64,000 nucleotides of DNA from Parietaria judaica (Eukaryota > Streptophyta > Magnoliopsida > Rosales > Urticaceae), in NCBI GenBank assembly GCA_954871525.1, contig OX940860.1, positions 21,236,001 through 21,300,000 on the forward strand. Direction: 5' to 3'. Positions 36,957 to 50,070 of the stretch are shown in pieces. Every line of letters starts with the position of its first letter. Position 1 is the first letter of the stretch. The notes below the pieces were generated by a model. The model worked only from the letters and a program-made list of their open reading frames with translations, did no database searches and was not told where the DNA came from. The position numbers and the translations under genes are program-made.

Positions 36957-39333
36957 CTCCAAACTGAGATGCAGCTTTTTAAGGATTGTTTGAATTCTGG
37001 GAAGTTGGTGTCTTGATATTTCAAGATGCACAAGTGGGACTTGAAGCACATAACACGCTGTAATTGACTGATCAAATGGGGTGTTAAATCACAATTATAT
37101 TTTTAAATGGGGTGTTTGATTTTGATTTTGATTTTTTAAAAATTATATATTCAGTAATGGAAATTTGTCAAAATTTTACCTTCTAAATTGTGGTAAAAAC
37201 TAAAATAAACATGAGGTTTTGAACTTTTGAGTTTTGATTATTCAATTGAACTTCAATCTTTTCCTACATTTATTAGAAGTAACAATAAAAAGCTATTATG
37301 ATATTGTGATTTATTGTTGACACCTAGAGCATTTCTAAACCTTACAAATTTATAATATAGCAATTTTAACCCATAAAAAAAAAAAATCGAATTACTCGTA
37401 TTTAGAAAGTGATTTATCCTATTTCTTTTTCTTATCCTATAAAACATATTATGCACTTTATTCCCCAAGCTTTGATTAGAGTACCACTGGATGCTAGGTT
37501 TTGGTAGATTGGCCAAAACCATACAACATTTGAATGACTATCATGTGGATGATCATCAATTGAAGTCTTGTCACGAAGTTTGGCCATTGCAAATTTTAGT
37601 TGGTTAAGTCATTTGTATGCTATTTGTTTTATGACTAACCAACTTTCTTTTCAACACCACAAATGGTATAATGGAATGCTGACTCTACATGCACTAGCCT
37701 AGAGCATCATATGCTTGTTTCACTTTCTCTCTTCTTTTGCTTTTTGTATTACAATTATTTTATCTTTCCATTAGAACTTTCGGATTGGATACTCGGAAAT
37801 AAAGAGAAAGATCCTTCTAGCAGCGGCGGTTAGTCGTTCGGTTAAGATTAGCGATGGCCGGACACGTGGCAGCCAGAGTTCATGAGAGCAATGGACGCCT
37901 GCGACTCACTAAATCGGGGTTGGGCCGGCAAATCAGCCCGTTCATTTTGTTTTAATATTTTTCTCAAATATTAAAGAGTACAATTTTTTCAAAAATCAAA
38001 ATTCTCAATCCTTTGATTTTGGGCCGGCGGGTTTTGATTCCTACAAGTTGGGTAGTCCGTGTCCGGGGGACAAAATTTTGGAAATTAGTTAAGATTGTGA
38101 ATCTAGATACCTTTTTATAAGACTTGGAGTAACAATCCAACAATTTATAGAAAAACTTTATTGTTCATCCTCTTGTTCGCGAGTCGAATAGAAATCTCTT
38201 CCAATGATAAAACCATGCACGTGCAAAGAACCAAAAAGAAGTTTTAGTCTCCCTTAAACTTCTCGAAAATATTCAAAATTTATTTGAAAAGTTTATTTTT
38301 ATTTTTTATTTTAATTTCTACAATATTTTAAAAAAAAAAACTTTAATTATGCTTAATTAGCCCCCCTCCGCCTTTTAACTATACTTAGCCCTCCAAGCAT
38401 TTGTATCTTATATCCGCCACACTACAATAATGTTCCATCTAAATTTTTTACTTATCGAATATCGAATATGACCATTAAGTTTAATATAGGATTAAAAATC
38501 AGTTCTTAATCCTATATTTATCCTTTAATATTCCTACCATCCTTTAGTGAAAACATATAAACATAATTAAATAATATAAATAAAATGTTTAATGGGTTTA
38601 TAGTGATTTTCTGATTCTTTATCTGAAACTAAAAGAAATGATAATCCAAGTATGTTACTTTCTAAGATTGAGGCTAAAGCCTGTATCCCTATTCCCTTGT
38701 CATAGGGACATAATATCTTCTAATTAGGCAGAAGATTTTCAGCTTAAACTTATTCCTAATCAAATCAGCTTAATTAACTATATTATGATTTTTTTTGAAT
38801 GGCTAGAGATTCCCCCTTTTCTAGACAGACCACTCACTTTTTGGGTCTGTTATTATAATAATATAGTTTTCTTAATTAAGTGCTAGTTTGATATTTGTAC
38901 GATACCACTCAACTCAACTAATAAGACAAGTTAACAATTATTGATTTATTGTTAAACTTTAGCCCAAGAAACTAAGAATGAAAAAGTTTGACATGGACGT
39001 ACTTTTTTAGAATTCATCATCATGGATCATGTAGGCCTCTAAATTTCTCTCTCTAACTAATACATATGAAGATGCAAAAACATTCTTTTCGAATTCGGAA
39101 TTCCGAAATTTGTGTTTTATGTTTAGTGCATTAGGTAACAATCTCCGATATATTTATAACAATAATTAAAGAGTATTTTGGAAAGTAAACGGTAGAAAAG
39201 AGAAGCTCTAGAGTCTAGAGTACTTTGGAAAGTACAAATTTTAGGGTAAAAAGTAGAATTTTTGATATATTTAGGTATAATTGATGTTTTCAAAATAAAA
39301 AGTATGAAAACTGAAAAACTATAAAATAAAAAA
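36645..39333. other. 3' flank of MYB gene and AT-rich intergenic
   Basis: Starts with the MYB 3' UTR, including a tandem 60 bp duplication and an (AT)n run at about 36917-36956. A short GC-richer patch at 37820-38060 has no gene I recognise. The rest is AT-rich. Confidence 0.5.
36799..36918 (+). repeat. Tandem 60 bp duplication in MYB 3' flank
   Basis: Two identical or nearly identical units of 60 bases (AATATGAAACTGAGTTCAAG starts at 36801 and 36861), ending in ATATACATAT and running into an AT microsatellite. Likely a recent slippage event. Confidence 0.95.
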
Positions 39334-39792
39334 GGGTTAATGACGGCAAAAATATCCAAAGTTTGGTCAAAGAACCCCTTGTGTACCCAAAATTTAAAAG
39401 TGATGGCAAAAGTACCCAAAGTTACATTTGGGGCATTGACCACTCCATTCTAGTAGCGCAGTTAACTTACATGTTAACACTGGCCACGTGGACAAACGTG
39501 GGTTGCTGACATAACAAGTTTTTGCCACGTGGATGAGCCCACATCAGCCTCGTTTACGATAAAACAACGAATTAAACCCCTAATTGGGCTTGTCCACGTG
39601 GCAAAAAATGGTTATGTCAGCAACCAACGTTTGTCCACGTGGCCAGAGTTGACGGGTAAGTTAACTGCGTTACGAGAATGGAGTGGTCAACTCCCCAAAT
39701 GCGACTTTGGGTACTTTTCCCACCACTTTTAAACTTTGGGTACACGAGGGGTTCCTTGACCAAACATTGGATATTTTTGCCGTCATTAACCC
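39334..39792. mobile_element. Foldback MITE, family 1, copy 3
   Basis: A 459 bp copy, GGGTTAATGACGGCAAAAAT to CCGTCATTAACCC, with the same palindromic layout. Flanked by a 9 bp duplication AATAAAAAA (39325-39333 and 39793-39801). Confidence 0.9.
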
Positions 39793-39801
39793 AATAAAAA
39801 A

Positions 39802-41002
39802 TAGTGGAGTTTGAATAGTTTAATAAAAAAAAACCCAAAATATCTAGCTATGCAATAGTGGTTTTAGTGAAGCAGTCAAATAATTTTTCGTGGAATTTTG
39901 AAAATAGTGAAAAGGAAGAACAATATACGCACTTTATTCTTAGTTTCCTCAACACCCTATCTTCTAAAACAAATATTCTGAAATTCAACTTTCGGCATAA
40001 ATTAAGTATGTGTGTGAATTACATGGTTTTACCAAAATGTCTATATTCTGATTCATGTTTATGACTATGAGCATATGCCAAAAGCTGATTATATTCTGCT
40101 TAAGAATTGTGTCTATTCTGTAGTTCTAGCTTTGAATAAAGAAGTTGTGGAAGGAATTTGAATAAGGTTTAGGCCTCTCATGGGTTGGATTCCCTTTGCA
40201 GTTTCAATTCTTATTTGGTAGCGGCAAAAGTATCAATACATGTTACAATCTTAGCAAACCTTTCAAATTTCAAGTGTGTTTACTTCGATGTTATTTTTGA
40301 AGTTTGGTTGCTTTAGCAAAGTAAGAAGAATTAGAACATGTCGTTATACTTAGAAAAAGAATTTGATATTTTTGCCAATAGTACTTATACTTATAGAGGA
40401 GAGGAGGAATCTTTAAGGTCGGTAAGTTATGAGATAAAACATATCCCAAGCAATAATTTGGTAATTTTTATAAGACATATTTGGCCTCCATATTTTGTTT
40501 CTATAGTTTAAAGTTTAAACCGTCCCCTGTTTAGATAATTGTTTCTTTTCAATTACACCTTCGTGTCATTTAAATGATCTAATTATATGATTAGATTATT
40601 TAATTATGTTAAAAGGTTTATTTTAGTCGGTACAGTCCGACCTAATAGGTTGTACTCCTTGCTCTATATAGTTTAAACCTAAGAAAAAAGGTAACCAACA
40701 ATCAACCGTAAAATGTAATTAAAGGGATATTGAGTTTAGTGAAAATTGACAGAACTCATATTTCAAATACCGATTTTGGGTCGTACGACAAAACTTGATA
40801 GCACCGTTGTTTTGGCGAGAACACGCAAACTGTCTAATCTATCCGTGCGTCCTTTGTTTTTAGACAATCAGATGATTATCGGTTGGTCCCCTGATGTACT
40901 ACAAGTTACCGTTTCTTGTTTTTAAGATAGAAATAAACGACAATATTTGTGAACTTAGCAATGAAGAGTTACCTTACACATCACGCAACACAAACCATCG
41001 AT
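39802..41002. other. Intergenic, 3' flank of GH3 copy A
   Basis: AT-rich; the right end would hold the 3' UTR of the minus-strand GH3 gene. No other feature seen. Confidence 0.5.
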
Positions 41003-44000
41003 TTATATGTCCTTAGCATAAGTCAGCCCAAAGCCGAGAGGAAACAAAGGGTCACGTGAGTTACCATGTGCGTGCAGTGGCAGCTGGTCAACGCTCCTGA
41101 ACCACGTCACGGGCAGCTTCCCCTCGAAGTCAAACTCACCGAAGATGACGTCAGCGATGCCCCCTCCTTCGCTCCCCGGCAGCCACGCCGCAACAAGGGC
41201 CTCGGTCTTCTCTAACAATGGCGGCGGCAGAACCAACGCCCTCCCCGAGATCAGTATCACCACCGTGGGAATTCGGTCGGCAACCGAGCTTATCACCTCG
41301 GCTCCGTGGAGGCGGATCTGTAGCTCCGAGTCGTCGCCGGTGAATTCAGCGTACGGTTCCTCACCGACGACGACTATTGCAAAGGAGATGTCGGTTCTGG
41401 CCAATGTTTCCGGCGACGGGTGTTTTTCGTGAATCACTTCTGTTGTGTCTCCCACGGCTTCATTAATGCATCAAGGATGGTTGTACCTGAAATTTACAAG
41501 ACATGTTTGTGTTATCAGTGACTTTTTTTTAAGGATTTGATAGGAACTGGTATAGAAAACGAACCAGAACAAAACGGAACTAACGATAATCACCAGTGTA
41601 ATAATAGCTGGATAATTTATTCACGCAACAATAATCGAACCATCATTCTTTCATGAACACGGGAAAACGCTCCACACAATGTCTTGAGTCAAACCGACAA
41701 AACAAAACAAAAAATGACACAAACCCCGAGGCGCCTATACTTAGAGAGATGGTTCCTAGTCTCTCATTTACTGTAAATTACTTAAATAACCATATTTGAT
41801 CATAAAAATAATAAAAGACGGACACGCAACTACTGGAGGTTTATTAGAATTCAACAAATTAAACTACACTTTGCGCTAACAAAAAGCCGATATGGTTATG
41901 CAAGAAAACTTCAGACGGGCAAACTTATCATTAATAAAACGCTTAATGTTATCAGACTCATAATTTTTTCGATTAGTCATCAGCTACGAGCCTTGAACTT
42001 CTCGGTGTTGTCGCACTTTCTCCCATGAACTATAAATTGAATGAAGTTTCTATCTACCGTTAAAAATACTAACAGTTTCCCTCAAATTTAAACCACATCA
42101 CTAATATTACAGAAAAAAAAAAAAAAAAAAAACGTACATATACAAGCATGTGCCTAGTATGTTGGTTAAATTTTGACGAATATCATAGATTATATTACAG
42201 TTTCGAGGTGATTGCTAATATTTTGCAAGTTCAAGGAATTTTTACCTACAAATGTTTAGGACGCAAATCCGACGGCACGACAAATTTCGAGGCATAACTG
42301 AAAATTATCGTTTTAATTTTTTTTTATTTCATTAATTAAAAGACAACGATAACATACCGACTGTAATCCTGCCACTACCTCCATGCCAAGTAGCAGTCCA
42401 GCCTCCGCATTGATATCCAAGATCGTCCGCGTGACTTCCTGTGACAAGAATTCTCTTAGCTTTTTTGTCCAATGGAAGAAAAGGTTTCTTCGGATCCTTC
42501 CCGTTCTTCAACAGAACCAAGGACTTCCGAACTGCCTCGCGTGCCAGATCTCTGTGTGCCTACAAAGCCATTAATGTGAATTTTTAACATATAATGATCA
42601 TTATGACTCTTCCTAACATGTAAAACAATAAGCCCGAACACTTATCTTGAATTGGTATTTTAGGAAACCGGACACAGATCACTAGGCCAGCGCGAATTCA
42701 CCATAACGGTAAATTCCTGACTACTCTTCAAAAATCACAAACTTCACTAAAATGTCTTTCATTTGAGAGCAAGGTGAACACTCTTGAATCTTGATAGGAA
42801 CTTCTCAATTAAACAAAGCATAAAAAGCTAGTAATGTATTTGCAACTTAAATCGGATTTAAGTTGAAAACAGCATCACACACTAAAGAAAAAATACCCAA
42901 AATACCCTTGAGTAAGCAAAAAGACAAATAAGGACATACGTGCCTAGGCTAAGTTACACATTTGACATTCCTTCTCCTATATGTGATAATTGGTCAAACA
43001 CTATGAGGAGCAGTTTCTTCACCTTGCAACCAACAGTGTCCAGCAAAGACCTGTCACTGTAGGGATGTTCGAAGAGGCCAGCGACGAACTTCACTCTCAA
43101 TATACGTTCAACTGCATTGTTTATTCTGGCCATTGGAACATCCCCAGATTCGACCAGAGACTTTAGTCCGTCCATAAATTGTTTGTAATCAAAAGGCACC
43201 ATCACCTGCATATAAATTTTCGATAAAAAATGTCAAGCATTCAAGAAACCAGCAATGTGACAAGACTTCCGAGCTTGAATTTCATCTCTACCATGTCGAT
43301 TCCCGCATTAACAGCGAGGGAAATGCACCCTCGATAGTCGGAATCACGAGGTTCAATGAGTCGGTCAAGACCTTCCCAGTCAGAAATCACGAAACCCTGC
43401 AACACATTGCCTGAAATATGCATCACTTCATATTTTTCTTTTCTAGAGTATTTGGCTAGTCTAAATTAATCTGAAAGCCATGTTTCGGGCTAGAACTCGC
43501 GTTCACCTTGAAACCCAGCTTATTTTTTAAAATGTTCGTTAACAGATAACGGTCGGCGTGTAATTTGCTTCCGTTCCAGCTGGAATAAGATGCCATAACA
43601 GTGCAAACCCCCTGAGAGATACAGTCCAAATAAGGAGCCATATGAATCCTCTCCAATTCCTCATATGACGATACAGTGTTCCCTTCATTTACGCCTTTGT
43701 CGGTACCTCCGTCCCCAACAAAATGCTTGGCACACGCAATAACGTTGTTTCTGGAACAAGCAAAAGGATCTCATGATCAACACAAGATAGGGAAAGCAAT
43801 AATTGGGTAAGAAAAATGCATTTTCTTAAAATATATACACGAAGAGAGGATTCGATGGCTCGTGTCTACCTTCCGGCCAAGAAGGGGTAGCCTTTTGGAT
43901 GTTCTTCCGGGGGTTGTCCCTGCAAGCCCGTAACAATGGATGTCATCTTCCTCACAATCGCAGTATCTTCACTGTAACTTTCATAGCATCTTCCCCACCG

Positions 44001-45257
44001 AGGGTCTCTGCTTACCTGCCAAGAACAGATCAAATTATAAGGACCTATGATATAATGATTGATCAACTTTTACTCCGAATCGGAATCGGAATAAGATTGC
44101 TTCGCATAATAATTAATCAACATAATAAAGTATCTTATGCAATAACTCTAAAATGTTGTAAAAGTGAATCTATCTTGATTCTAGCTGTTCATCGGCTCGA
44201 TATATTACTAGGTATAGTTCATTATAAAAAACTGGCCTCTTTACCTTACTTTTAAATTACAAAATGATGCATTTCCATCTAAGACGATACCATTTATATT
44301 CTTAAAATAGAAACAAAGTAGTACTCGTCGACGTTTAGGAGATAAGATACTTTCAGAAACAATCAACTCGTAACGATTTTTGTCTCTATTTTCAGTCCTA
44401 TATATATCAGGACAGAATTCTTCTTATCAAGTTGGGCTTTTTGTTCCTAGGTACGTTTGGTTAATTGTTTACATAATCTTATGAACAAATGAAATGCTTA
44501 AAGTTTGAGACATGCCTAAATATTGGCCACAATAAGACTCAACTTACGGCGACACAAGGAGCGAACGTATAGTGAACACCGCTTGCCCGAACTTCCAGCG
44601 CCGTTGCCGTCCCGATCCTTCGAGCCAAATCGGCATCTCTATCACAAAAGAGCCACTTTAACCATTAGGGGTGCTTAGAGTGATTAAGATCAAGAGTGGT
44701 TTGACCCATTGAAGCTAAGCTCTGAAAGAGGATCACAGACCTAGTGGCTCCAAGACCAACATTGTGAGGAAAGACAGTGGCGCCATAGACATTGTTGTTC
44801 CCGTGAACCGCGTCGGAGCCGTAGATTACCGGTACTCCGAGCTCGGACTCCATAGCCAGCTTCTGGAACCCGTCGACCATGTCCGCCCAATCCGACGACA
44901 ACGCGTTCTCAAACGGCGCGCTTCCTCCGGCGTTCAGTATACTCCCTGAGAAATCAGCCCAGTGACGCCTATGGAGTCAGCTATATCGAAATTGAATGTC
45001 ATCGTCTATATTGATTGACGAATCAGCTGTGTCCAAAGATCCAAACTTTACACTAATTCACTGGCTGCTCTTCACAAAGCGAGGATTGAGGGAATACCGA
45101 TGGAGTGGTCTGTAATGGCGACGGGCGTGGCGACGCGTCGCTCGATCTGAGTCATCTGGGCGATCTTCTGCTCGAGAGACATGCGAGAGAGGAGGTCTCT
45201 GACTCGAGCTTCAATGGGTTCGTTGCTGTCTCTGTACAGGGCATTACTGGACTCCAT
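41003..45257 (-). pseudogene. GH3 beta-glucosidase/glucan exohydrolase-like, copy A, frameshifted
   Basis: Glycoside hydrolase family 3 protein of the At3g47000-type plant clade, which releases glucose from beta-glucans or glucosides. Nine exons on the minus strand: 45098-45257, 44741-44945, 44548-44638, 43870-44015, 43507-43750, 43292-43396, 43023-43205, 42358-42559 and 41003-41486. Visible motifs: [66 protein letters not shown], the nucleophile motif GFVISDWEG (Asp about 288) and GEEPYAEFTGD with the probable acid/base Glu. No signal peptide. In the last exon, just after TTILDA, one base is missing near 41466-41470: the spliced frame hits a stop about 12 codons on, whereas the conserved frame (NEAVGDTTEVIHE to FGLTYAKDI) is open to the stop at 41003. 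Either a recent pseudogene or an assembly error; otherwise it looks intact. Confidence 0.88.
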
Positions 45258-46350
45258 TTTGGTCGAGGAGCTTGAAGATGGAAGCTTCAAATACTTGAGA
45301 TTATGATCGAAGAAAGAAGAGTTGATTGGAGTTGAAGAAGAAACCTGCAAGTCAAAGTTTGATATTATCACATGTCTATTATATTGTCATTCGACAAATC
45401 TATTATTCGAAGAAGTAATATTATCCATTTATACGTCTAATAGTCGTTTAAATATAATTGTTTAGAATTATTGTTTATTTATGTATTTGAAAAAAATTAA
45501 TTAAAATATTTTTGAGGTACGCCTGAAATGAAAGTCTGATTACGCATGTGCATGACAATAATGGATATGGTCTTTGTATTTATTTGTGTCCAAATCGGCA
45601 AAAACACGAGTACAAGGAGAGTTTTACGAGTGTGTAAATCGCATAAGAGAGGAAATGAACACTTTTTGGTATTTACAATAGTGTTTTAAATTTAATAAGA
45701 AAAGAAATAAAATAGTTTTAAAGGCCTCAAAATGAAAATCATGCGCAAATTGAATTTACGGAATATCGAGAGTGGTACGGTAATAAAGATGAGTCTTTCA
45801 TAAATATTTTAAAAATCAGTACTGATTGTGCCGATTCGATTTTGTTAGTGTACTACAAAATTTATAGATTTTTTCTTTCAAAAAAGGAAAAAAAAATAAA
45901 AAATTAAAGTCTTCAAATTGAAAATTGTTGTTGCCTGTGGAAACTTCGTCGTTGCCTTGATAGAAACTCGTGTACTTGCAAAACAAAGGTTAACGAAAAA
46001 CTCCGAGAAGGTTGAGTCGCGGACTATAAACCATTCCAAACACTTGTCTCCAATCAATGTGGGACTCTTTGTGAAAGAGAGGAAAACTATGCAAAGCAAA
46101 AATTTTATTACTTGTGAAACAAGTTCCAACAAAAATCATTCGAGAGTGGTGTGGTAATATATTTAAAAGATAACCTCGTTCTAAACATTTCAGTTTAATA
46201 AACGTATGGTTTTAATTAGTAAAATAGTCCATCATAATGATGTTACACTGAAATCTGATTTATCTATCCCGAAATTGCCCCTCAACCTATTAAAATTCGT
46301 TTTTATTTTTAAATTATTTAAAACTTAGCATGATTTTAAGGATAAATGTC
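45258..46350. other. Upstream region of GH3 copy A
   Basis: AT-rich 5' flank of the minus-strand gene. A word like CAGTACTGATTGTGCCGATTCGATTTT near 45815 recurs in altered form near 48930, a trace of an old dispersed repeat. No gene seen. Confidence 0.45.
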
Positions 46351-47702
46351 TCTTTCTCTCGATCGATCGATTTATTCTCTCACCCTCACCCCCTCTCTCT
46401 CTCTCGATCGGGAGCCATGGCTTTCTCTCTCTGGATCGATTCACTCGCAATCTATGGATTCTCCTTCTCACTCCCCCGTCATCATCATCATCATCATCAG
46501 TTGTCGCTCACCCGTCATCATCATCGGCGTCAGTGTCTCCGATGATCTCTGCGACTGTGTCGCCGACGAAGGCCTTTGTGACTATGTTGTTGGCGATCTT
46601 TTCGCGTGAAACCATACTCGGACTCGCTCGGAGCTCTTCGCCACAATCCATTGCGACTCCGCCTCTGACGTCAGTCATCTCTGTCATCGTCAACAAGGTC
46701 GGCCTCGCGGGGCAGTTCTGGATCAAGCTACGGCAGGAATCGGTCTTCGCCATGTACACGTTGTTCGCCTCTCTCGGAGCTAGGAATCGACGATTCTCAT
46801 TCTTCGAATCGATTTAGTCTTCGTCGGTAAGTTTTGAATTTGCTCTTTTTTCTTGAAGCATGTCCGCGACAACGTCCATGGCAACATCTATCTCGAACCA
46901 GTACGTATTTTCCTATGCTCTATATTTCCACGGCTTTTCTCGCTTTGCATCTTCACTGCGTTCAAGCTCTTCGCTCGGTCGCAGAGAACAGCTCACAAGC
47001 AATTCTTTGGATTCATTTCGTTTCGATGATTCTAGTGTAGTATTATAAATGAAACGATTGTTGTTTTGCTTCCGAGTATGTTCATATTGCTCGTTCATAT
47101 CTCTGAAATGACAGTTTCTTTGCATAATCTCAAATTAATTGTGTAGTAATAATATTGTTCCTTTGTATTAGGATGTGTACCTGATGTATATCTCTAATTT
47201 ACAAATTTCTTGTTCAAATACATTAGGATGTTTATGTGCTCGAGTTTCAATTGCATTGCATAAAAATCTTCTTAATGCTGATTTCTTTAGTTTCCTTCTC
47301 TTCAATTTCTTCTCCGTGTTTTTTGTGTGTCTGAGAATGAAAATGGAGAAATGATGGTTAATGTTCGTTAATTCGTTTTAATCATTGTTGATTCGTGTTA
47401 ATGTCTTGTTTAATAACCTATAGATTCGTGTTAATTCCACTTAATGTTGAGTAATTCGTGTTTATTCAACGTAAATATACGTTAATTATTTGTTAATTCG
47501 TGTTAATTCAAAATAAATTATTTGTTAATTTGTGTTAATTTAACAAAAAATTAAGTAAATTATTTATTTTAATTCGTGTTAATACGTGTTAATTTTATTT
47601 TATTGATGCTCATAGCGACCGACGAGATTATCCTCCCTAAACTTCTTCGGAATATGGTCGAAGAAGGCGGAAATGAAGCTCTGACTAGGAGCAACTCGTT
47701 TT
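46351..47702 (+). other. Gene-like island of unknown identity with TTAATTCGTG repeats
   Basis: A CT-rich leader-like stretch (46351-46410, including TCGATCGATCGATT) is followed by GC-richer DNA to about 46820 with an ATC/CAT trinucleotide run (about 46482-46500), then a possible splice donor GTAAGT near 46826. From 47366 to 47600 words GTTAATTCGTGTTAAT recur in degenerate form at least eight times. At 47620-47700 a short open stretch reads LLRNMVEEGGNEALTRSNSF before a stop, which looks like the end of a coding region. I cannot join these into one frame or name a family; it may be a decayed or transposon-captured gene fragment. Confidence 0.3.
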
Positions 47703-48222
47703 GGTAGAGTCACAGACGAAGAGAAAGGCTCGTTTATTTAAAATGTTTTTCCAATTTAGATTATGTATTTTGGTTAATTTCTGGTTTATGAATATACTTT
47801 GATAAAATACATTCATTTTAGTTATACTGCTGTTACTATATATAATTATATACTATATATATTGGTAAGATTATCGTACTAGGATATGCATTTTGGTTTA
47901 TACATTTTGGTTATTAAGAATCATTTATGATTGTTGGATTAGTCTACAATTTTGTTTTTTTGGTTGATATCAGTAAGTGACATAATAATTTTGCTATTAT
48001 TGTTAATGTACGTTAGTGGGTATTAATACAAATTTTATATATTTTGAAAGAGTGGATTTGTTAGTCAATTTTGAAATATATTTTTGGAAAGTCATTATAC
48101 ATGTTTAGTGGGTATAGTCAGTCAATTCACAAACCCTTCAAAAATTTACCACGCATTAATTATGGTATTAGTATTGGTAATCAAAACTTTGTTACCTATT
48201 TAGAAGCATTGTTTAAATCCAA

Positions 48223-48259
<37 letters not shown>

Positions 48260-48450
48260 CAGGTATTGCGTGAAAAAAATTAGTTGTGATATTACACGTG
48301 TATATTTGAGTATTTGAAATTGGCTGTTTCCTATTTTATAGCTTAATACATTCCTAGTCTATTTAGTTTTAAAATAGTTAACTATTGTACGTCATTTAAT
48401 ACGAATTATTGGAGTTTAATTTATTTTCTAATTTAAATTTAATACGAATA
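47703..48450. other. AT-rich intergenic
   Basis: No gene seen; an (AT)n run lies at about 48228-48257. Confidence 0.5.
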
Positions 48451-48751
48451 TGTTATAAATATATTGGATGACCTCTACAATATTCATAGAGCATTCTAGA
48501 GATGGTGGAGAATTCTAGAAGCATTGGAGGATTCTAGAGATGGAGAAATCTAGAGATCATTGGAGGATTCTAGAGATGGAGAATTCTAGAAAAATGCTAT
48601 TATTTGATTGGATGATACAATGTATTATATTAATGCTATGCCTTTTCATGTACACATCTTGAGCCTATAAATAAAGGCCATTGTAAAGCATCAACACACA
48701 ATTTTCTGTACCATTCTCTCTACATTGTTCTTATCTCTTTATTTCACAACA
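48451..48751 (+). mobile_element. Solo LTR, 301 bp, TSD GAATA
   Basis: Begins TGTTATAAATAT and ends TTTCACAACA, with TGTT/AACA inverted ends, and is flanked by an exact 5 bp duplication GAATA (48446-48450 and 48752-48756). It contains TATAAATAAAGGCC (about 48667) as a likely promoter in plus orientation, and an imperfect tandem array of GGAGAATTCTAGA / GGAGGATTCTAGAGAT units at about 48490-48595. No internal element sequence remains, so it arose by LTR-LTR recombination. Confidence 0.92.
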
Positions 48752-48756
48752 GAATA

Positions 48757-49021
48757 ACCATATTTAATATATATTTAAATCCAATTTTAATATTAATGAT
48801 TAAGGGTAGAAAAGTCATTTTATATCAGTTAATGTGGTTTATTGACTATGACACAATATTTACCAAACAGTGACTATTTTGACAATATTAAACCATTCAC
48901 TTGGCTAGTTAGCTTAAGCTCCTTTAAAAGAATCAGTGCCGATTCGATTTTTTTAGTTGTAATTTGTAAAATAATTAAACAATTACTAAAAATAAAAGTG
49001 AATGTAATATATATATATGTA
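48757..49021. other. AT-rich spacer between LTR remnants
   Basis: No feature beyond a short AT run at 49007-49018 and a weak dispersed-repeat word near 48930. Confidence 0.4.
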
Positions 49022-50018
49022 TGTTGGAAAAGTGACAATAATCAAACAAATCTGAAAGCTGTTCTTGTTTTTTAGTGCAATGATATATACTTTTATATTG
49101 CTGTATAAATAGAAATGACTAGGTGTTGAGGGCGATTTTCACCTTCATCTTCCAGTCACAAAAATAATCACAAAGAACAAGTTAACAACAATGATCAGTG
49201 AATATCTTTGATTTATTATGTTTTCCGACAAGAGCTCGGTTCTCTTTCATTGAATAGCTGGACAGTTGAAGGATCAAGTGCGAATAATTTTCTCTATTTC
49301 TTATGAACTTTCTCTCTTTTCTCTCTCGTTTTTCCCCTATTTTTCCGACTCTTTACAAATGAGGCTTAGCTTGCCTTTTATAGAGCTTACATTGGCCATC
49401 ACATCTTTTCCCGCCCTTTCTCACATCCAATCACTAGTCTCTCCGGGAGTGGTTGGAGGGAAGCGTGGTTAACCCATGCTCTTTCGTCATTCTTAGAGCA
49501 GACTGCCAGAGTGGGTAGGTGGGCTTCATTAAATGCACATCTCGTCAATGGTCATTCGGCTCTGCACAATTCATCATGACGCTCCTCGTCGAGACTCGCC
49601 TTTACCCTAGTCAGACTTCCTCACAGGTTAAACCTCCTCGAGGATGTTCCTTGGTTGACCACCGGTCAACGAACCTCCTCGCCCTTCTCTTACGTCGTTT
49701 ATGGGACAAAACGACACGAGTTGTGTTAAGGATGGATTTGACCAAATCATACCTTAACACTAGGCATCCTTGTAACATAGTACATACACGATAAAAAAGG
49801 GAAATAAGAGAGAGAAAAGAGAAAAGTCTTGGTAGTCTTGAAGCTTTCTGGTTCTATTTTGTATTCGTGGCAAATGTTCCAAGTTTTCTGGGCGTTGTAA
49901 TCAGTCGTTTTCAATACAAAGAGAAGTCAGAGGAATTCTTTGGGGACTCGATTCGTACTGTGTGATTGAGTTTACAAGCTTCGTTACTGTCGATTTCAAG
50001 ATCTTGTGATTGATTGTT

Positions 50019-50023
<5 letters not shown>
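49022..50023 (+). mobile_element. Probable older solo LTR holding a nested solo LTR
   Basis: Begins TGTTGGAAAAGTG and ends TTGTTCAACA; flanks ATGTA and ATATA match in four of five bases within an AT run. With the nested 636 bp LTR and its duplicated 5 bases removed, about 361 bp remain. A TATAAATAG near 49103 would be its promoter in plus orientation. Ends are inferred from the inverted TGTTG/CAACA termini. Confidence 0.6.
49124..49759 (-). mobile_element. Solo LTR, 636 bp, TSD CTAGG
   Basis: Starts TGTTGAGGGCG and ends ACCTTAACA on the plus strand, flanked by an exact CTAGG duplication (49119-49123 and 49760-49764). Read on the minus strand it begins TGTTAAGGTATG and has a TATA box CTATAAAAGGC (complement near 49376-49386) followed by a purine-rich leader, so the element points to the minus strand. 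Confidence 0.92.
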
Positions 50024-50061
<38 letters not shown>

Positions 50062-50070
50062 AAACTACAG

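Noticed and set aside
49266..49794. Two open frames (68 and 91 codons)
   Set aside because: They lie in the 636 bp solo LTR and have no gag or pol features.
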